This document shows positions 1-6,460 of a DNA stretch of 8,508 nt, in pieces. Positions within the stretch are counted from its first letter, which is position 1. Each line of letters begins with the position of its first letter. The notes beneath the pieces were generated by a model, which was not told the DNA's origin, ran no database searches, and was given only the letters and a program-made list of their open reading frames with translations. A program made the position numbers and the translations under genes. The DNA is taken from contig JBEKBO010000155.1 of NCBI GenBank assembly GCA_050015355.1, positions 1-8,508 on the forward strand. Reading direction: 5' to 3'. Source of the DNA: CAWBRT01 sp050015355 (lineage in GTDB: Bacteria > Acidobacteriota > Terriglobia > Terriglobales > Acidobacteriaceae).

Positions 1-174
1 GCGCCGAAGATCATCGGAATAAGCTCGCGCCATCGTTGTCGTGTCGCAGGAGAACTCGCCATCCCCAGGGTAATTCACTCACCGAATCCAGGTATATACC
101 TTCTAGGGAACCGGTCTAGCGCCTGTGAGACTCGCTATCGAATAGCTGTCGGCTCTGCGGTTCGAGGAGTTGCG

Positions 175-273
175 ATGGACGTGAAAGGCGCTGGCGAGAG
201 ATTCAGGCCCGAACCCGGTTTTCCTGGAGACTGTTTTCCGAGGCCTGTTGACGTGACCTGCCACCTGATCTAA
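175..273 (+). CDS. Possible short leader ORF (32 aa) upstream of the transporter
   Basis: ATG at 175 is preceded by AGGAG at 165-169 with 5-nt spacing, a better SD than many real genes have, and the frame runs 32 codons to TAA at 271. The peptide starts MDVKGAGERF, is rich in Pro and Gly in the middle and ends in VDVTCHLI, so Val, Leu and Ile codons sit in the last seven positions. It stops 58 nt before the binding-protein start, where a leader peptide or upstream ORF would lie. There is no run of Leu/Ile/Val codons as in classical attenuators and no obvious terminator hairpin after it, and the promoter-like pair at 248-276 overlaps it. It may be a chance ORF. I recognise no family. Confidence 0.2.
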   Translation: MDVKGAGERFRPEPGFPGDCFPRPVDVTCHLI

Positions 274-276
274 GCT
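248..276 (+). promoter_or_regulatory. Weak sigma70-like promoter candidate
   Basis: TTGACG at 248-253 is a near-consensus -35 hexamer. Seventeen bases later TAAGCT at 271-276 matches only 3 of 6 positions of TATAAT. Transcription from here would give a leader of roughly 50 nt before the ATG at 332. The spacing is ideal but the -10 box is poor, so this is a candidate only. Confidence 0.2.
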
Positions 277-331
277 TCTCTTTCTCGCAAATTCCAACGT
301 AATGTCCAACGTGAAAGAGGGGATGTGTGCC

Positions 332-1495
332 ATGAAGCATAAGTGTCAGTGGGGAATCGCCCTGTTTCTGCTGGTTTCTTTGATCGTTGCCACGGGATGC
401 CAACAAGGTTCCGACTCCAAGACCATTAAGATTGGCCACGCCGTTTCCTTAACCGGCGACAACTCCGTCTTCGGCCAATCGGAGTCGACCGGTCTAAAGA
501 TTGGGGTCGAGGAACTCAACAAAAAGGGTGGAATTCTTGGCAAGCAGGTTGAGGTGGTCACCGTGGACACCCGAGGCGATCCGGCTGAGACCGTCAATGC
601 CGTGCGGCGGCTCGTAGACCAGGAAAAAGTAATCGCCGTGCTCGGCCCATCGAACAGTGGACCTGCGATGTCAGCGACCCCGATCGTGACCGCTGGCAAA
701 GTCCCGCTCATTGCGACCGCGGCGAGTAATCCATACGTGACCGCGGACAAGCAGGGGGGAATCCACAAATACGTGTTCCGCGTTTGCTTCATCGACACGT
801 ACCAGGGACTGGTTGATGCCGAGTTTGCCTATGATCGCCTGAAAGCCCGCAAGGCTGCCGTGCTGTACGATGTCGGCAGCGATTACTCGCAGTGGCTGGC
901 AAAGTATTTTGAAGACGCGTTCATTAAGAAAGGCGGCGTGATCGTTGCCAAAGAGGCGTATCGGACGGGTGAGCTGGATTTCCGCGCGCCACTCGGCAAG
1001 ATCAAAGAGACTAACCCCGATCTTCTGTTCCTGCCATTAACGCAAAAGGATGCGGCCCTGGCTGCGAAACAGAGCCGTGACTTGGGAATCAAATCGACCC
1101 TGTTGGGCGGCGATAACTGGGCCAGTCCGGATCTTCTGACGCTTGCAGGCCCCGCGATCGAGGGGGCCTACTTCTCCAATTCGGCTTCACTGGACGATCC
1201 CAGGGTGAAGGGCTGGATCACCACGCATGAAAAGCAATTCAGCGGGCCGATCGTCCGGAACGCTCTCTTGGTAAATGATGCACTGCTTTGGCTGGCCGAT
1301 GCGATGAAGCGCGCAAACTCCACCGACGGTGACAAGATTGTGGCTGCTCTTGAAGCCACCAAGGATCTGCCCGTGATGACAACCGATAAGTTCACGATTG
1401 ATCCTAAGACCCATGACCCACTCAACCGTCCGGCGTATTTCAGCAAGATCCAGGGCGGAAAGTTTGTCTTTGTTGAAGAGTACGCGGCCAAGTAA
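332..1495 (+). CDS. Amino acid ABC transporter substrate-binding lipoprotein (LivJ/LivK-like)
   Basis: Extracytoplasmic solute receptor of a HAAT-family importer, a type I periplasmic-binding-protein fold (Peripla_BP_6 / LIVBP type), 387 aa from this start. Residues 1-23 form a lipoprotein signal: basic MKHK, a hydrophobic core around residues 8-20, and a lipobox ATGC with Cys23 as the predicted lipidated residue. Gln at +2 does not suggest retention in the inner membrane. The mature part opens with the family pattern IKIGHAVSLTG (32-42), then GPSNSGPA (105-112) and ATAASNP (128-134), which correspond to the ligand-contacting Ser and Ala/Thr stretches of LIVBP. I chose ATG 332 because GAGGGG at 317-322 lies 9 nt upstream; in-frame ATGs at 302 and 323 would put that SD inside the gene or leave no spacing. 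It is first in the transporter operon, 82 nt before the LivH gene. The family binds Leu/Ile/Val but also other amino acids, amides and aromatics, so the ligand is uncertain. No urease genes accompany it, which argues against a urea (Urt) system. Confidence 0.93.
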   Translation: MKHKCQWGIALFLLVSLIVATGCQQGSDSKTIKIGHAVSLTGDNSVFGQSESTGLKIGVEELNKKGGILGKQVEVVTVDTRGDPAETVNAVRRLVDQEKVIAVLGPSNSGPAMSATPIVTAGKVPLIATAASNPYVTADKQGGIHKYVFRVCFIDTYQGLVDAEFAYDRLKARKAAVLYDVGSDYSQWLAKYFEDAFIKKGGVIVAKEAYRTGELDFRAPLGKIKETNPDLLFLPLTQKDAALAAKQSRDLGIKSTLLGGDNWASPDLLTLAGPAIEGAYFSNSASLDDPRVKGWITTHEKQFSGPIVRNALLVNDALLWLADAMKRANSTDGDKIVAALEATKDLPVMTTDKFTIDPKTHDPLNRPAYFSKIQGGKFVFVEEYAAK

Positions 1496-1515
1496 CGCCG
1501 CTCGAATGGTCAGCC

Positions 1516-1550
1516 GCCGTGGCGTTTGAAACTGTCCCAGGCGTCACGGC
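1516..1550 (+). promoter_or_regulatory. Intercistronic stem-loop between binding protein and LivH genes
   Basis: GCCGTGGCG (1516-1524) pairs with CGTCACGGC (1542-1550) to form a 9-bp stem with one G-U wobble and a 17-nt loop. It begins 21 nt after the binding-protein stop and ends 27 nt before the LivH start. No T-run follows, so it is not a typical intrinsic terminator. A hairpin here would suit a 3' mRNA-protecting or processing element that lets the binding protein be made in excess over the permeases, as known for other binding-protein operons such as mal. That function is inferred; only the pairing is seen. Confidence 0.45.
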
Positions 1551-1577
1551 TGCTCTCGTCAAAAACAGGAGAGGCAC

Positions 1578-2447
1578 GTGTTTTTGCAAACGTTGATAAC
1601 CGGGATTGCGATTGGTGGAATTTACGCACTCATGGCAGTGGGCTACTCCCTTGTGTTCAGCATTCTCAACTTTAGTAATTTTGCGCACGGCGTCGTTATC
1701 ATGCTCGGCGCGTACATCGGGTACTACACATGCGAGTGGTTCCACGCGCCTGTTCTCGTCGCGATGGTGGGCGCAATGATAGGAACCGCGGTCATCGCCG
1801 TTATTGTCGAAAAGCTCGCCTACCGTCCGCTGCGCCTGAAGCACGCTGTGCCCTTGTATTTCATGATCAGCGCTATGGGCGCGGCGATCTTTCTCGAGAA
1901 TCTCGTATACGTTACGGTCGGGGCGCATTTCTTCAGCTACCCTGCGTTTCTGCAACAATCTGTTCAGATCGGGCAATCGAACCTTGGACTTTTGGATATC
2001 GGAGCTCTATCGCTGGCTGCCGTCGCCATCACCTGCTTGACTCTCTTCCTCAGCAAGGCGAAGCTCGGCGTCGCGATCAGGGCGGCTGCCCGTGACATGA
2101 CGGTCCTCGGAACGCTCGGGGTTAATATCGACATGCTTTTGGCGGTGGTGTTCTCCATCGCCGGGCTGTTCGCGGGTATGGCCGGAGTATTCCTCGGGAT
2201 CAAGTACCTGGTCTATCCAACCATGGGCTGGATCACGAATAAGGCTTATATTGCCGCGGTAATTGGCGGCATTGGCAGCCTTCCGGGTTCAGTCGTTGGC
2301 GGCATTATTTTGGGTGTCGTCGAGAGCTTTGTTTCTGTTTACCTGACGACCGCATTGCGGGACGTATTCAGTTTCACCTTCCTGATCGTACTGCTGTTGT
2401 TCCGTCCTTCAGGCCTGTTCGGCAAGACCTTGGACGAAAAGGTATAG
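1578..2447 (+). CDS. livH: Branched-chain amino acid ABC transporter permease LivH
   Basis: Integral membrane permease that pairs with LivM to form the translocation channel, 289 aa, the usual LivH length. The protein is almost entirely hydrophobic helices. Family marks are the N-terminal pattern NFSNFAHG (31-38) followed by MLGAYIGYY, a GVNID segment near residue 180 before a long hydrophobic helix, and the conserved loop VIGGIGSLPGSVVGG around residues 228-242, the region thought to contact the ATPases. It closes with the family-typical RPSGLFGK near the C-terminus. The start is GTG at 1578, with GGAGAGG at 1568-1574 just upstream, and gives the expected short N-terminus before the first helix. 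The stop is TAG at 2445. It lies second in the operon, 114 nt before the LivM gene. Confidence 0.95.
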   Translation: MFLQTLITGIAIGGIYALMAVGYSLVFSILNFSNFAHGVVIMLGAYIGYYTCEWFHAPVLVAMVGAMIGTAVIAVIVEKLAYRPLRLKHAVPLYFMISAMGAAIFLENLVYVTVGAHFFSYPAFLQQSVQIGQSNLGLLDIGALSLAAVAITCLTLFLSKAKLGVAIRAAARDMTVLGTLGVNIDMLLAVVFSIAGLFAGMAGVFLGIKYLVYPTMGWITNKAYIAAVIGGIGSLPGSVVGGIILGVVESFVSVYLTTALRDVFSFTFLIVLLLFRPSGLFGKTLDEKV

Positions 2448-2459
2448 CCGCGGAATTGT

Positions 2460-2543
2460 CGAGCGTGCCGGACGGAGAGAATCGGCGAGGGTGGCCGCGA
2501 TATCGAGTAAGGCTCCGGTCGAGCATTCACCTTCGCACGCTCG
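2460..2543 (+). promoter_or_regulatory. Long-range 9-bp inverted repeat in the LivH-LivM spacer
   Basis: CGAGCGTGC at 2460-2468 is an exact reverse complement of GCACGCTCG at 2535-2543, enclosing 66 nt. Inside, CGGAG (2473-2477) can pair with CTCCG (2513-2517), giving a nested structure. The 3' arm ends 3 nt before the LivM SD AGGAG (2547-2551). GTCGAGC occurs at both 2458-2464 and 2518-2524, so the 3' arm can also pair with the nearer CGAGC copy (2520-2524), an alternative fold. No T-run follows, so a terminator is unlikely. The pairing is seen; any role in LivM translation or mRNA stability is inference. Confidence 0.45.
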
Positions 2544-2561
2544 TCTAGGAGTACCAATCTG

Positions 2562-3440
2562 ATGGGATATGTCGTTGGAGTCATAATCCTTAGCGCCGTC
2601 CAGGCAATTGCGACTACCGGTTTGGCTCTATTCACCGGCTTCACTGGTCAGTTTTCGCTTGGGCACGCTGCCTTCATGGCGATTGGCGCCTATACCGCTG
2701 CGATCCTTACGCACTTTTACGGTGTTTCTTTCCTGCTCGCGATCTTGGCAGGCGCAATCTTCGCCGCCGCAAGTTCGCTGGTGATTGGTGTTCCCACCCT
2801 GAAAGCCAAGCTCCGCAGCGACTACTTCGCGATCGCCACTTTAGGATTCGGCGAGGCAGTTCGGGTTCTGCTCGAAAATTTGGACATCACTCAGGGAGCG
2901 CGCGGACTACCGGGAATTGCGCGGCTTACGGATCTTCCGGTGGCCTTGGTCGCGCTAGCCATCACAGCCTGGCTGGCCCGGGATTACGTCCGCTCCCGCT
3001 ATGGATGGCGGGCAGTGGCGGTACGGGAGGACGCAATCGCCGCTGAGATGATTGGCGTGAACGTCTTCCGGACGAAGTTGACGTCGCTGGCATGCAGCGC
3101 TGCCTTATGTGGAGTTGCCGGCGCGCTGATGGCACACTACCTCATGTTCATTCAACCAGCGATGTTTACCGGTGTGCAGTCGACGGCATTGATCACCGCT
3201 GTCGTGGCCGGCGGGATAGGCAGTCTGACAGGACCGATTCTGGCCGCCGCCGTATTCGTAATGCTTCCTGAGTTCCTGCGACTGGCAAATATGTGGCGCC
3301 TCGTGATCTACGGGCTGATGCTAATCCTGATCATGATTTTTCGTCCGGCCGGGCTGATGGGCTATCGGGAATTCTCTCTGAAACCGGTTCTTCACCTGTG
3401 GCAGCGATTCAGCGGAAGGGGGAGAACAAGTGCTTCTTGA
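2562..3440 (+). CDS. livM: Branched-chain amino acid ABC transporter permease LivM
   Basis: Second channel-forming permease of the HAAT importer, 292 aa. Family marks are GQFSLGHAAFMAIGAYTAA (29-47), a GWRAVAVRED segment around residue 148 leading to the IGVN stretch before a hydrophobic helix, the loop AGGIGSLTGP near residues 220-230, and FRPAGLMG close to the C-terminus. Start ATG 2562 has AGGAG at 2547-2551 (10-nt spacing); an in-frame TAA at 2508 and the lack of another start in between leave little choice. The protein begins directly in the helix before the GQ-SLGHAAF motif, so it lacks the extra N-terminal hydrophobic segment many LivM proteins carry. The C-terminal tail is basic and polar. 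Its last 11 nt overlap the LivG gene, suggesting translational coupling. Confidence 0.94.
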   Translation: MGYVVGVIILSAVQAIATTGLALFTGFTGQFSLGHAAFMAIGAYTAAILTHFYGVSFLLAILAGAIFAAASSLVIGVPTLKAKLRSDYFAIATLGFGEAVRVLLENLDITQGARGLPGIARLTDLPVALVALAITAWLARDYVRSRYGWRAVAVREDAIAAEMIGVNVFRTKLTSLACSAALCGVAGALMAHYLMFIQPAMFTGVQSTALITAVVAGGIGSLTGPILAAAVFVMLPEFLRLANMWRLVIYGLMLILIMIFRPAGLMGYREFSLKPVLHLWQRFSGRGRTSAS

Positions 3441-4206
3441 ACTCAAGCAGGTGGCGAAAACGTTCGGGGGCATCAAGGCCGTTGACGGCTTTGACATGGC
3501 GGTCGAAGACCACGAGATTGTCGGCTTGATCGGGCCAAATGGGGCAGGAAAGACCACCGTCTTCAACCTGATTACGAGCGTCTACAAACCGGATTCCGGC
3601 AGCATATATTTCGCGGGAGAGCCGATTCATCGACTTCCGCCGCACGAAGTAGTCGGCAAGGGCATCGCGCGCACCTTTCAGAATATTCGGCTCTTTAACA
3701 ATCTGTCGGTTCTGGAGAATGTGAAGCTCGCATTGCATAACGTGCCCTCCTACGGGTTTCTGAGCGCAATGCTCGGGCTTCCATCGATGCGCCGGCAAAA
3801 CCAGTCAGTGGTCAAGAAGGCGATGGAGTTTCTTGACTTGATGGGGCTTTCCGACAGGGCCGAGATGCGCGCCGGCGGGCTGCCTTACGGGCTGTCCAGG
3901 CGCCTGGAAATCGCGCGGGCGCTGGCCTTGTCACCAAAACTGCTTCTCCTGGATGAACCTGCCGCCGGTATGAATCCTGATGAAATCGTCGGCCTCCGCG
4001 AGTTGATCGCAGGCGTTCATCGCGACTTCAATCTGACCATCATCTTGATCGAACATCGCATGGACCTTGTCATGGCGATCTGCCCGCGGCTGGTGGTCCT
4101 CAATTTCGGAACCAAGTTGACTGAAGGTACACAGCAAGAGGTCCAGACCAATCCTGCCGTATTGCAGGCGTACCTCGGAGGTGACTATGCCAATGTTGCA
4201 GGTTAG
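3430..4206 (+). CDS. livG: Branched-chain amino acid ABC transporter ATP-binding protein LivG
   Basis: Cytoplasmic ABC ATPase subunit, 258 aa, the usual LivG size. Visible motifs: Walker A GPNGAGKTT (35-43), Q-loop FQNIRLF with Gln84, signature region LPYGLSRRLEIARAL (151-165), Walker B LLLLDEP (171-177) with catalytic Glu176, the LivG-typical AAGMNP after it, and H-loop His209 in IEHRMD. The stretch RTFQNIRLF and the long insert between Q-loop and signature are characteristic of LivG rather than LivF. GTG start at 3430 with GGGGGAG at 3418-3424 (5-nt spacing) gives the expected N-terminus MLLELKQV. The signature differs from the LPYGxQRRLEI I expect: Ser156 stands where Gln is usual. It overlaps the LivM gene by 11 nt and the LivF gene by 20 nt. 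Confidence 0.95.
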   Translation: MLLELKQVAKTFGGIKAVDGFDMAVEDHEIVGLIGPNGAGKTTVFNLITSVYKPDSGSIYFAGEPIHRLPPHEVVGKGIARTFQNIRLFNNLSVLENVKLALHNVPSYGFLSAMLGLPSMRRQNQSVVKKAMEFLDLMGLSDRAEMRAGGLPYGLSRRLEIARALALSPKLLLLDEPAAGMNPDEIVGLRELIAGVHRDFNLTIILIEHRMDLVMAICPRLVVLNFGTKLTEGTQQEVQTNPAVLQAYLGGDYANVAG

Positions 4207-4957
4207 TAGCGTCTCCGTTTTCTACGGCAAGATCCAGGCTCTAAATTCGGTATCGCTTGAAGTCCGTCAGGGTGAGGTGGTCGCTCTGATTGGAGCCAAC
4301 GGAGCCGGAAAATCCACGCTTATCTGGACCGTCGCCGGCGTGCTGAAGCCTGTCAGCGGACAAATTTTTGTGGAAGGCAAGGTTGCGCCCGCGCAGCCTC
4401 ATGTTGTCGCCAAGATGGGGATCAGTCTGTCGCCGGAACGGCGGCGACTGTTTCCTAACCTCACGGTGAAAGATAACCTGAAGATGGGAGCCTATCTCCG
4501 AAAGGACACCGAAGCCGTCAAGGCTGACGAAGAAACGATGTACCAACTCTTTCCGGTGCTGGCCCAACGCGGGGGCCAGTACGCCGGAACATTGTCAGGC
4601 GGCGAACAGCAGATGCTGGCAATTGCTCGAGCCCTGATGCGACGCCCCAAGCTGCTGCTTCTTGATGAGCCGTCGCTTGGTCTTTCACCTCTGCTTACCT
4701 CGCAGCTATTCGAGAAGATAGTCGAGGTCAACCAGCGTGGCGTCACAATTTTGCTTTCAGAACAAAACGCCTTCAAGGCACTCAGTGTGGCCCACAGGGC
4801 ATACGTCATCGAGGCGGGGCGGATTACGGCCGAAGACACGGCGAAAAAACTATTAGCAAGTGAGCACGTTCGCGCAGCCTATCTGGGCGTGAAGAGCGTT
4901 ATGAAGGACGACGCGGCGGAGAAGACACAGACCGGAACTGTTCAAGCGGGACAATAG
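4187..4957 (+). CDS. livF: Branched-chain amino acid ABC transporter ATP-binding protein LivF
   Basis: Second cytoplasmic ATPase of the importer, 256 aa from this start. Motifs: Walker A GANGAGKST (36-44), SPERRRLFPNLTV at the Q-loop position (82-94), signature LSGGEQQ (136-142), Walker B LLLLDEP (156-162) with Glu161, and SEQN (191-194) where other ABC ATPases have the H-loop His. The EQN replacement and the Glu in place of the Q-loop Gln are typical of LivF, which separates it from LivG. I prefer ATG 4187 because GGAGG at 4177-4181 lies 5 nt upstream; GTG 4181 lies within that SD. The start is 20 nt inside the LivG gene, so coupled translation is likely. After the usual LivF end (AYLG) there is a polar tail of about 22 residues rich in Lys, Asp, Gln and Thr. 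It is the last gene of the transporter, with no clear terminator after it. Confidence 0.95.
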   Translation: MPMLQVSSVSVFYGKIQALNSVSLEVRQGEVVALIGANGAGKSTLIWTVAGVLKPVSGQIFVEGKVAPAQPHVVAKMGISLSPERRRLFPNLTVKDNLKMGAYLRKDTEAVKADEETMYQLFPVLAQRGGQYAGTLSGGEQQMLAIARALMRRPKLLLLDEPSLGLSPLLTSQLFEKIVEVNQRGVTILLSEQNAFKALSVAHRAYVIEAGRITAEDTAKKLLASEHVRAAYLGVKSVMKDDAAEKTQTGTVQAGQ

Positions 4958-5272
4958 CATTTCCGAAAGGCAGTCCTGTGTCAAAACGTTCGTTCATCCA
5001 TGAGTCAGGTTTGGGGGGCACGGCTTCTCAGGCTGCTGAAAAACGCGCCGAAGTAACTAGCGAGGCTCTACCGAATGTGTAAACCAGAGCTGGAAGAGTA
5101 AAGGCTGTTGTGGACTTGTTCCGCCGAAAATTTGTTTTCATCAGCCTGTTCAGCGGCGTCCCTTTCGAACCTCAATTTGGCCCGGACGGGGTTAGCGGGA
5201 TTCGCCGGCACGGGACATTTCCAAGCAGGAAACAATCTGCAGTCGAAAAACGAGTGAAAGAACTCAAACAAA
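4958..5272. other. Spacer between transporter and aminotransferase, with inverted repeat
   Basis: This 315-nt gap holds no convincing gene. An 18-codon ORF from ATG 5000 has no SD. A 124-codon minus-strand frame (5068-5442) starts inside the aminotransferase and shows nothing protein-like. The main visible structure is the imperfect inverted repeat with arms at 5029-5042 and 5135-5148. No T-run hairpin stands out as a terminator for the transporter operon, and no strong promoter is clear before the aminotransferase, though its length suggests separate transcription. Confidence 0.5.
5029..5148. repeat. Imperfect inverted repeat, 14-bp arms
   Basis: CAGGCTGCTGAAAA at 5029-5042 and TTTTCATCAGCCTG at 5135-5148 are reverse complements with one mismatch in 14 positions, enclosing 92 nt. 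The left arm follows GGGGGGCACGGCTTCT. Together these resemble dispersed intergenic repeat modules I associate with Acidobacteriota, but that link is from memory. It could be a decayed miniature inverted-repeat element or a chance match. Confidence 0.35.
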
Positions 5273-6460
5273 ATGTCTACAGCTGATATACCCTCAGTAC
5301 GATTGGCGCCACGGATGGAGTTGGTCCCGTTCTCGGGGATCAGAAAAGTCTTCGAGCGGGCAAAGGCCCTCGAGCGTGACGGACATCCGGTGATCTTCCT
5401 CGAGACGGGCCGGCCTGATTTCGATACGCCGACGCATATCAAGGAAGCTGCGAAGCGGGCGCTGGACGCAGGTGACGTCCACTACACTTCCAACTACGGG
5501 ACGTCCGCCCTGCGGGAAGCAATCGCCGAAAAGCTTTGTCGAGATAACGGCTTGCACTACAAACCGGAGGGGGAATTGCTGGTTACAGCCGGTGCCGCCG
5601 AGGCCATCAATGTCGCGTTCCTCGCTCTCCTCGATTCCGGTGACGAAGTTCTCTATGCTGAACCAAACTGGTTGAACTACGCTGCAGTCGCGCGTCTGGC
5701 AGGAGCAGTACCGGTTCCCTATTGCCTCAGAGAGTCGAACGGTTACCAGGTCGATGTAGACGAACTCCGGCGAGCTATCTCCCCCAGGACGTGTTTACTT
5801 GTGGTTGCGTCGCCGCACAATCCGACGGGCGTCGTGCAGTCTCCCGAGACATTGCGGCGAATTGCTAAGCTTGCGGTCGAGCGTGACCTCGTCGTTCTCT
5901 CCGACGAAATCTACGAAAAAATCATCTATGACGGGCGTGCGCACGTGAGCCTTGCCTCGCTGCCGGCGATGTGGGAGCGGACGCTTACCGTCAATGGCTT
6001 CTCCAAGGCGTACTCGATGACGGGTTGGCGCATTGGCTATCTCGCCGCGCCACCGCCGTTCATTCTGGCGATGAATCGGGTGCATCAGTACACGACCGCG
6101 TGTGCCTGCTCCTTCGCTCAAGCCGGCGCGGTCGAGGCGCTCACGGGTCCGCAGGACTGTGTCCGTGACATGGTTCGGGAGTTCGAGCGGCGTCGTAATT
6201 TGTTTGTCCCCGGCATCAATACGCTGCGCGGCCTCTCCTGTCTGCAGCCCGGCGGCGCTTTTTATGCATGGGTGAACATCGAGGGTATGGGGGTGCGCTC
6301 AGAGGAGTTTTCCCTCAAACTGCTCGAGAACGAGTACGTCTCGTGCGTTCCTGGTACGGTGTTTGGCGCCGCGGGAGAAGGATACATCCGATTCTCATAC
6401 GCGAACTCCTATGAGCGGTTGGCCGAAACTCTGGAACGTCTGAAACGGTTCTGTAATTGA
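5273..6460 (+). CDS. PLP-dependent class I/II aminotransferase (aspartate/aromatic aminotransferase-like)
   Basis: Cytoplasmic fold-type I PLP enzyme that moves an amino group between an amino acid and a 2-oxo acid, 395 aa, a normal length for subgroup I-gamma enzymes. Visible residues: GRPDFDTP (46-53), HYTSNYGTSALREAI (70-84), a Trp-bearing EPNWLNY (130-136) where PLP-stacking Trp is expected, Asn183 in PHNPTG, Asp211 and Tyr214 in SDEIY, the Schiff-base Lys245 in GFSKAYSMTGWRIGY with phosphate-binding Arg253, and Arg373 in YIRFSYA, which should bind the substrate carboxylate. All catalytic positions are intact. Position 47 is Arg where many relatives have Glu (GEPDF). ATG 5273 has only a weak purine-rich SD (GAAAG around 5256); an in-frame ATG at 5315 would remove 14 residues and has no better site. 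Specificity cannot be read from the sequence. The nearby importer makes an amino acid catabolic role attractive, but the 315-nt gap argues against one operon. Confidence 0.92.
   Translation: MSTADIPSVRLAPRMELVPFSGIRKVFERAKALERDGHPVIFLETGRPDFDTPTHIKEAAKRALDAGDVHYTSNYGTSALREAIAEKLCRDNGLHYKPEGELLVTAGAAEAINVAFLALLDSGDEVLYAEPNWLNYAAVARLAGAVPVPYCLRESNGYQVDVDELRRAISPRTCLLVVASPHNPTGVVQSPETLRRIAKLAVERDLVVLSDEIYEKIIYDGRAHVSLASLPAMWERTLTVNGFSKAYSMTGWRIGYLAAPPPFILAMNRVHQYTTACACSFAQAGAVEALTGPQDCVRDMVREFERRRNLFVPGINTLRGLSCLQPGGAFYAWVNIEGMGVRSEEFSLKLLENEYVSCVPGTVFGAAGEGYIRFSYANSYERLAETLERLKRFCN

Larger units (their letters stand above)
1..331. other. Upstream region of the amino acid transporter operon
   Basis: No conventional gene is visible in these 331 bases. 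They contain a perfect 10-bp palindrome GGTATATACC at 91-100, a 32-codon ORF with a good SD site at 175-273, a weak promoter-like pair around 248-276, and a direct repeat TCCAACGT at 293-300 and 305-312 just before the SD of the binding-protein gene. A 76-codon minus-strand reading frame (103-333) crosses the region but has no recognisable protein features and starts inside the next gene, so I do not treat it as coding. Any gene to the left ends outside the window. Confidence 0.5.

Noticed and set aside
103..333. 76-codon minus-strand ORF upstream of the transporter
   Set aside because: No SD-supported start, no recognisable motif, overlaps the binding-protein start and its regulatory region.
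1440..1976. 178-codon minus-strand ORF across the binding-protein end and LivH start
   Set aside because: Antisense shadow of the LivH gene and its leader; composition is Arg/His-rich as expected for an antisense frame, with no domain.
4958..5000. Intrinsic terminator after livF
   Set aside because: No GC-rich hairpin followed by a T-run could be found.
5000..5056. 18-codon ORF in the transporter-aminotransferase spacer
   Set aside because: No SD and too short to support; it overlaps the repeat-like module.
5068..5442. 124-codon minus-strand ORF before the aminotransferase
   Set aside because: Begins inside the aminotransferase coding region and lacks motifs or an SD; likely a chance frame.
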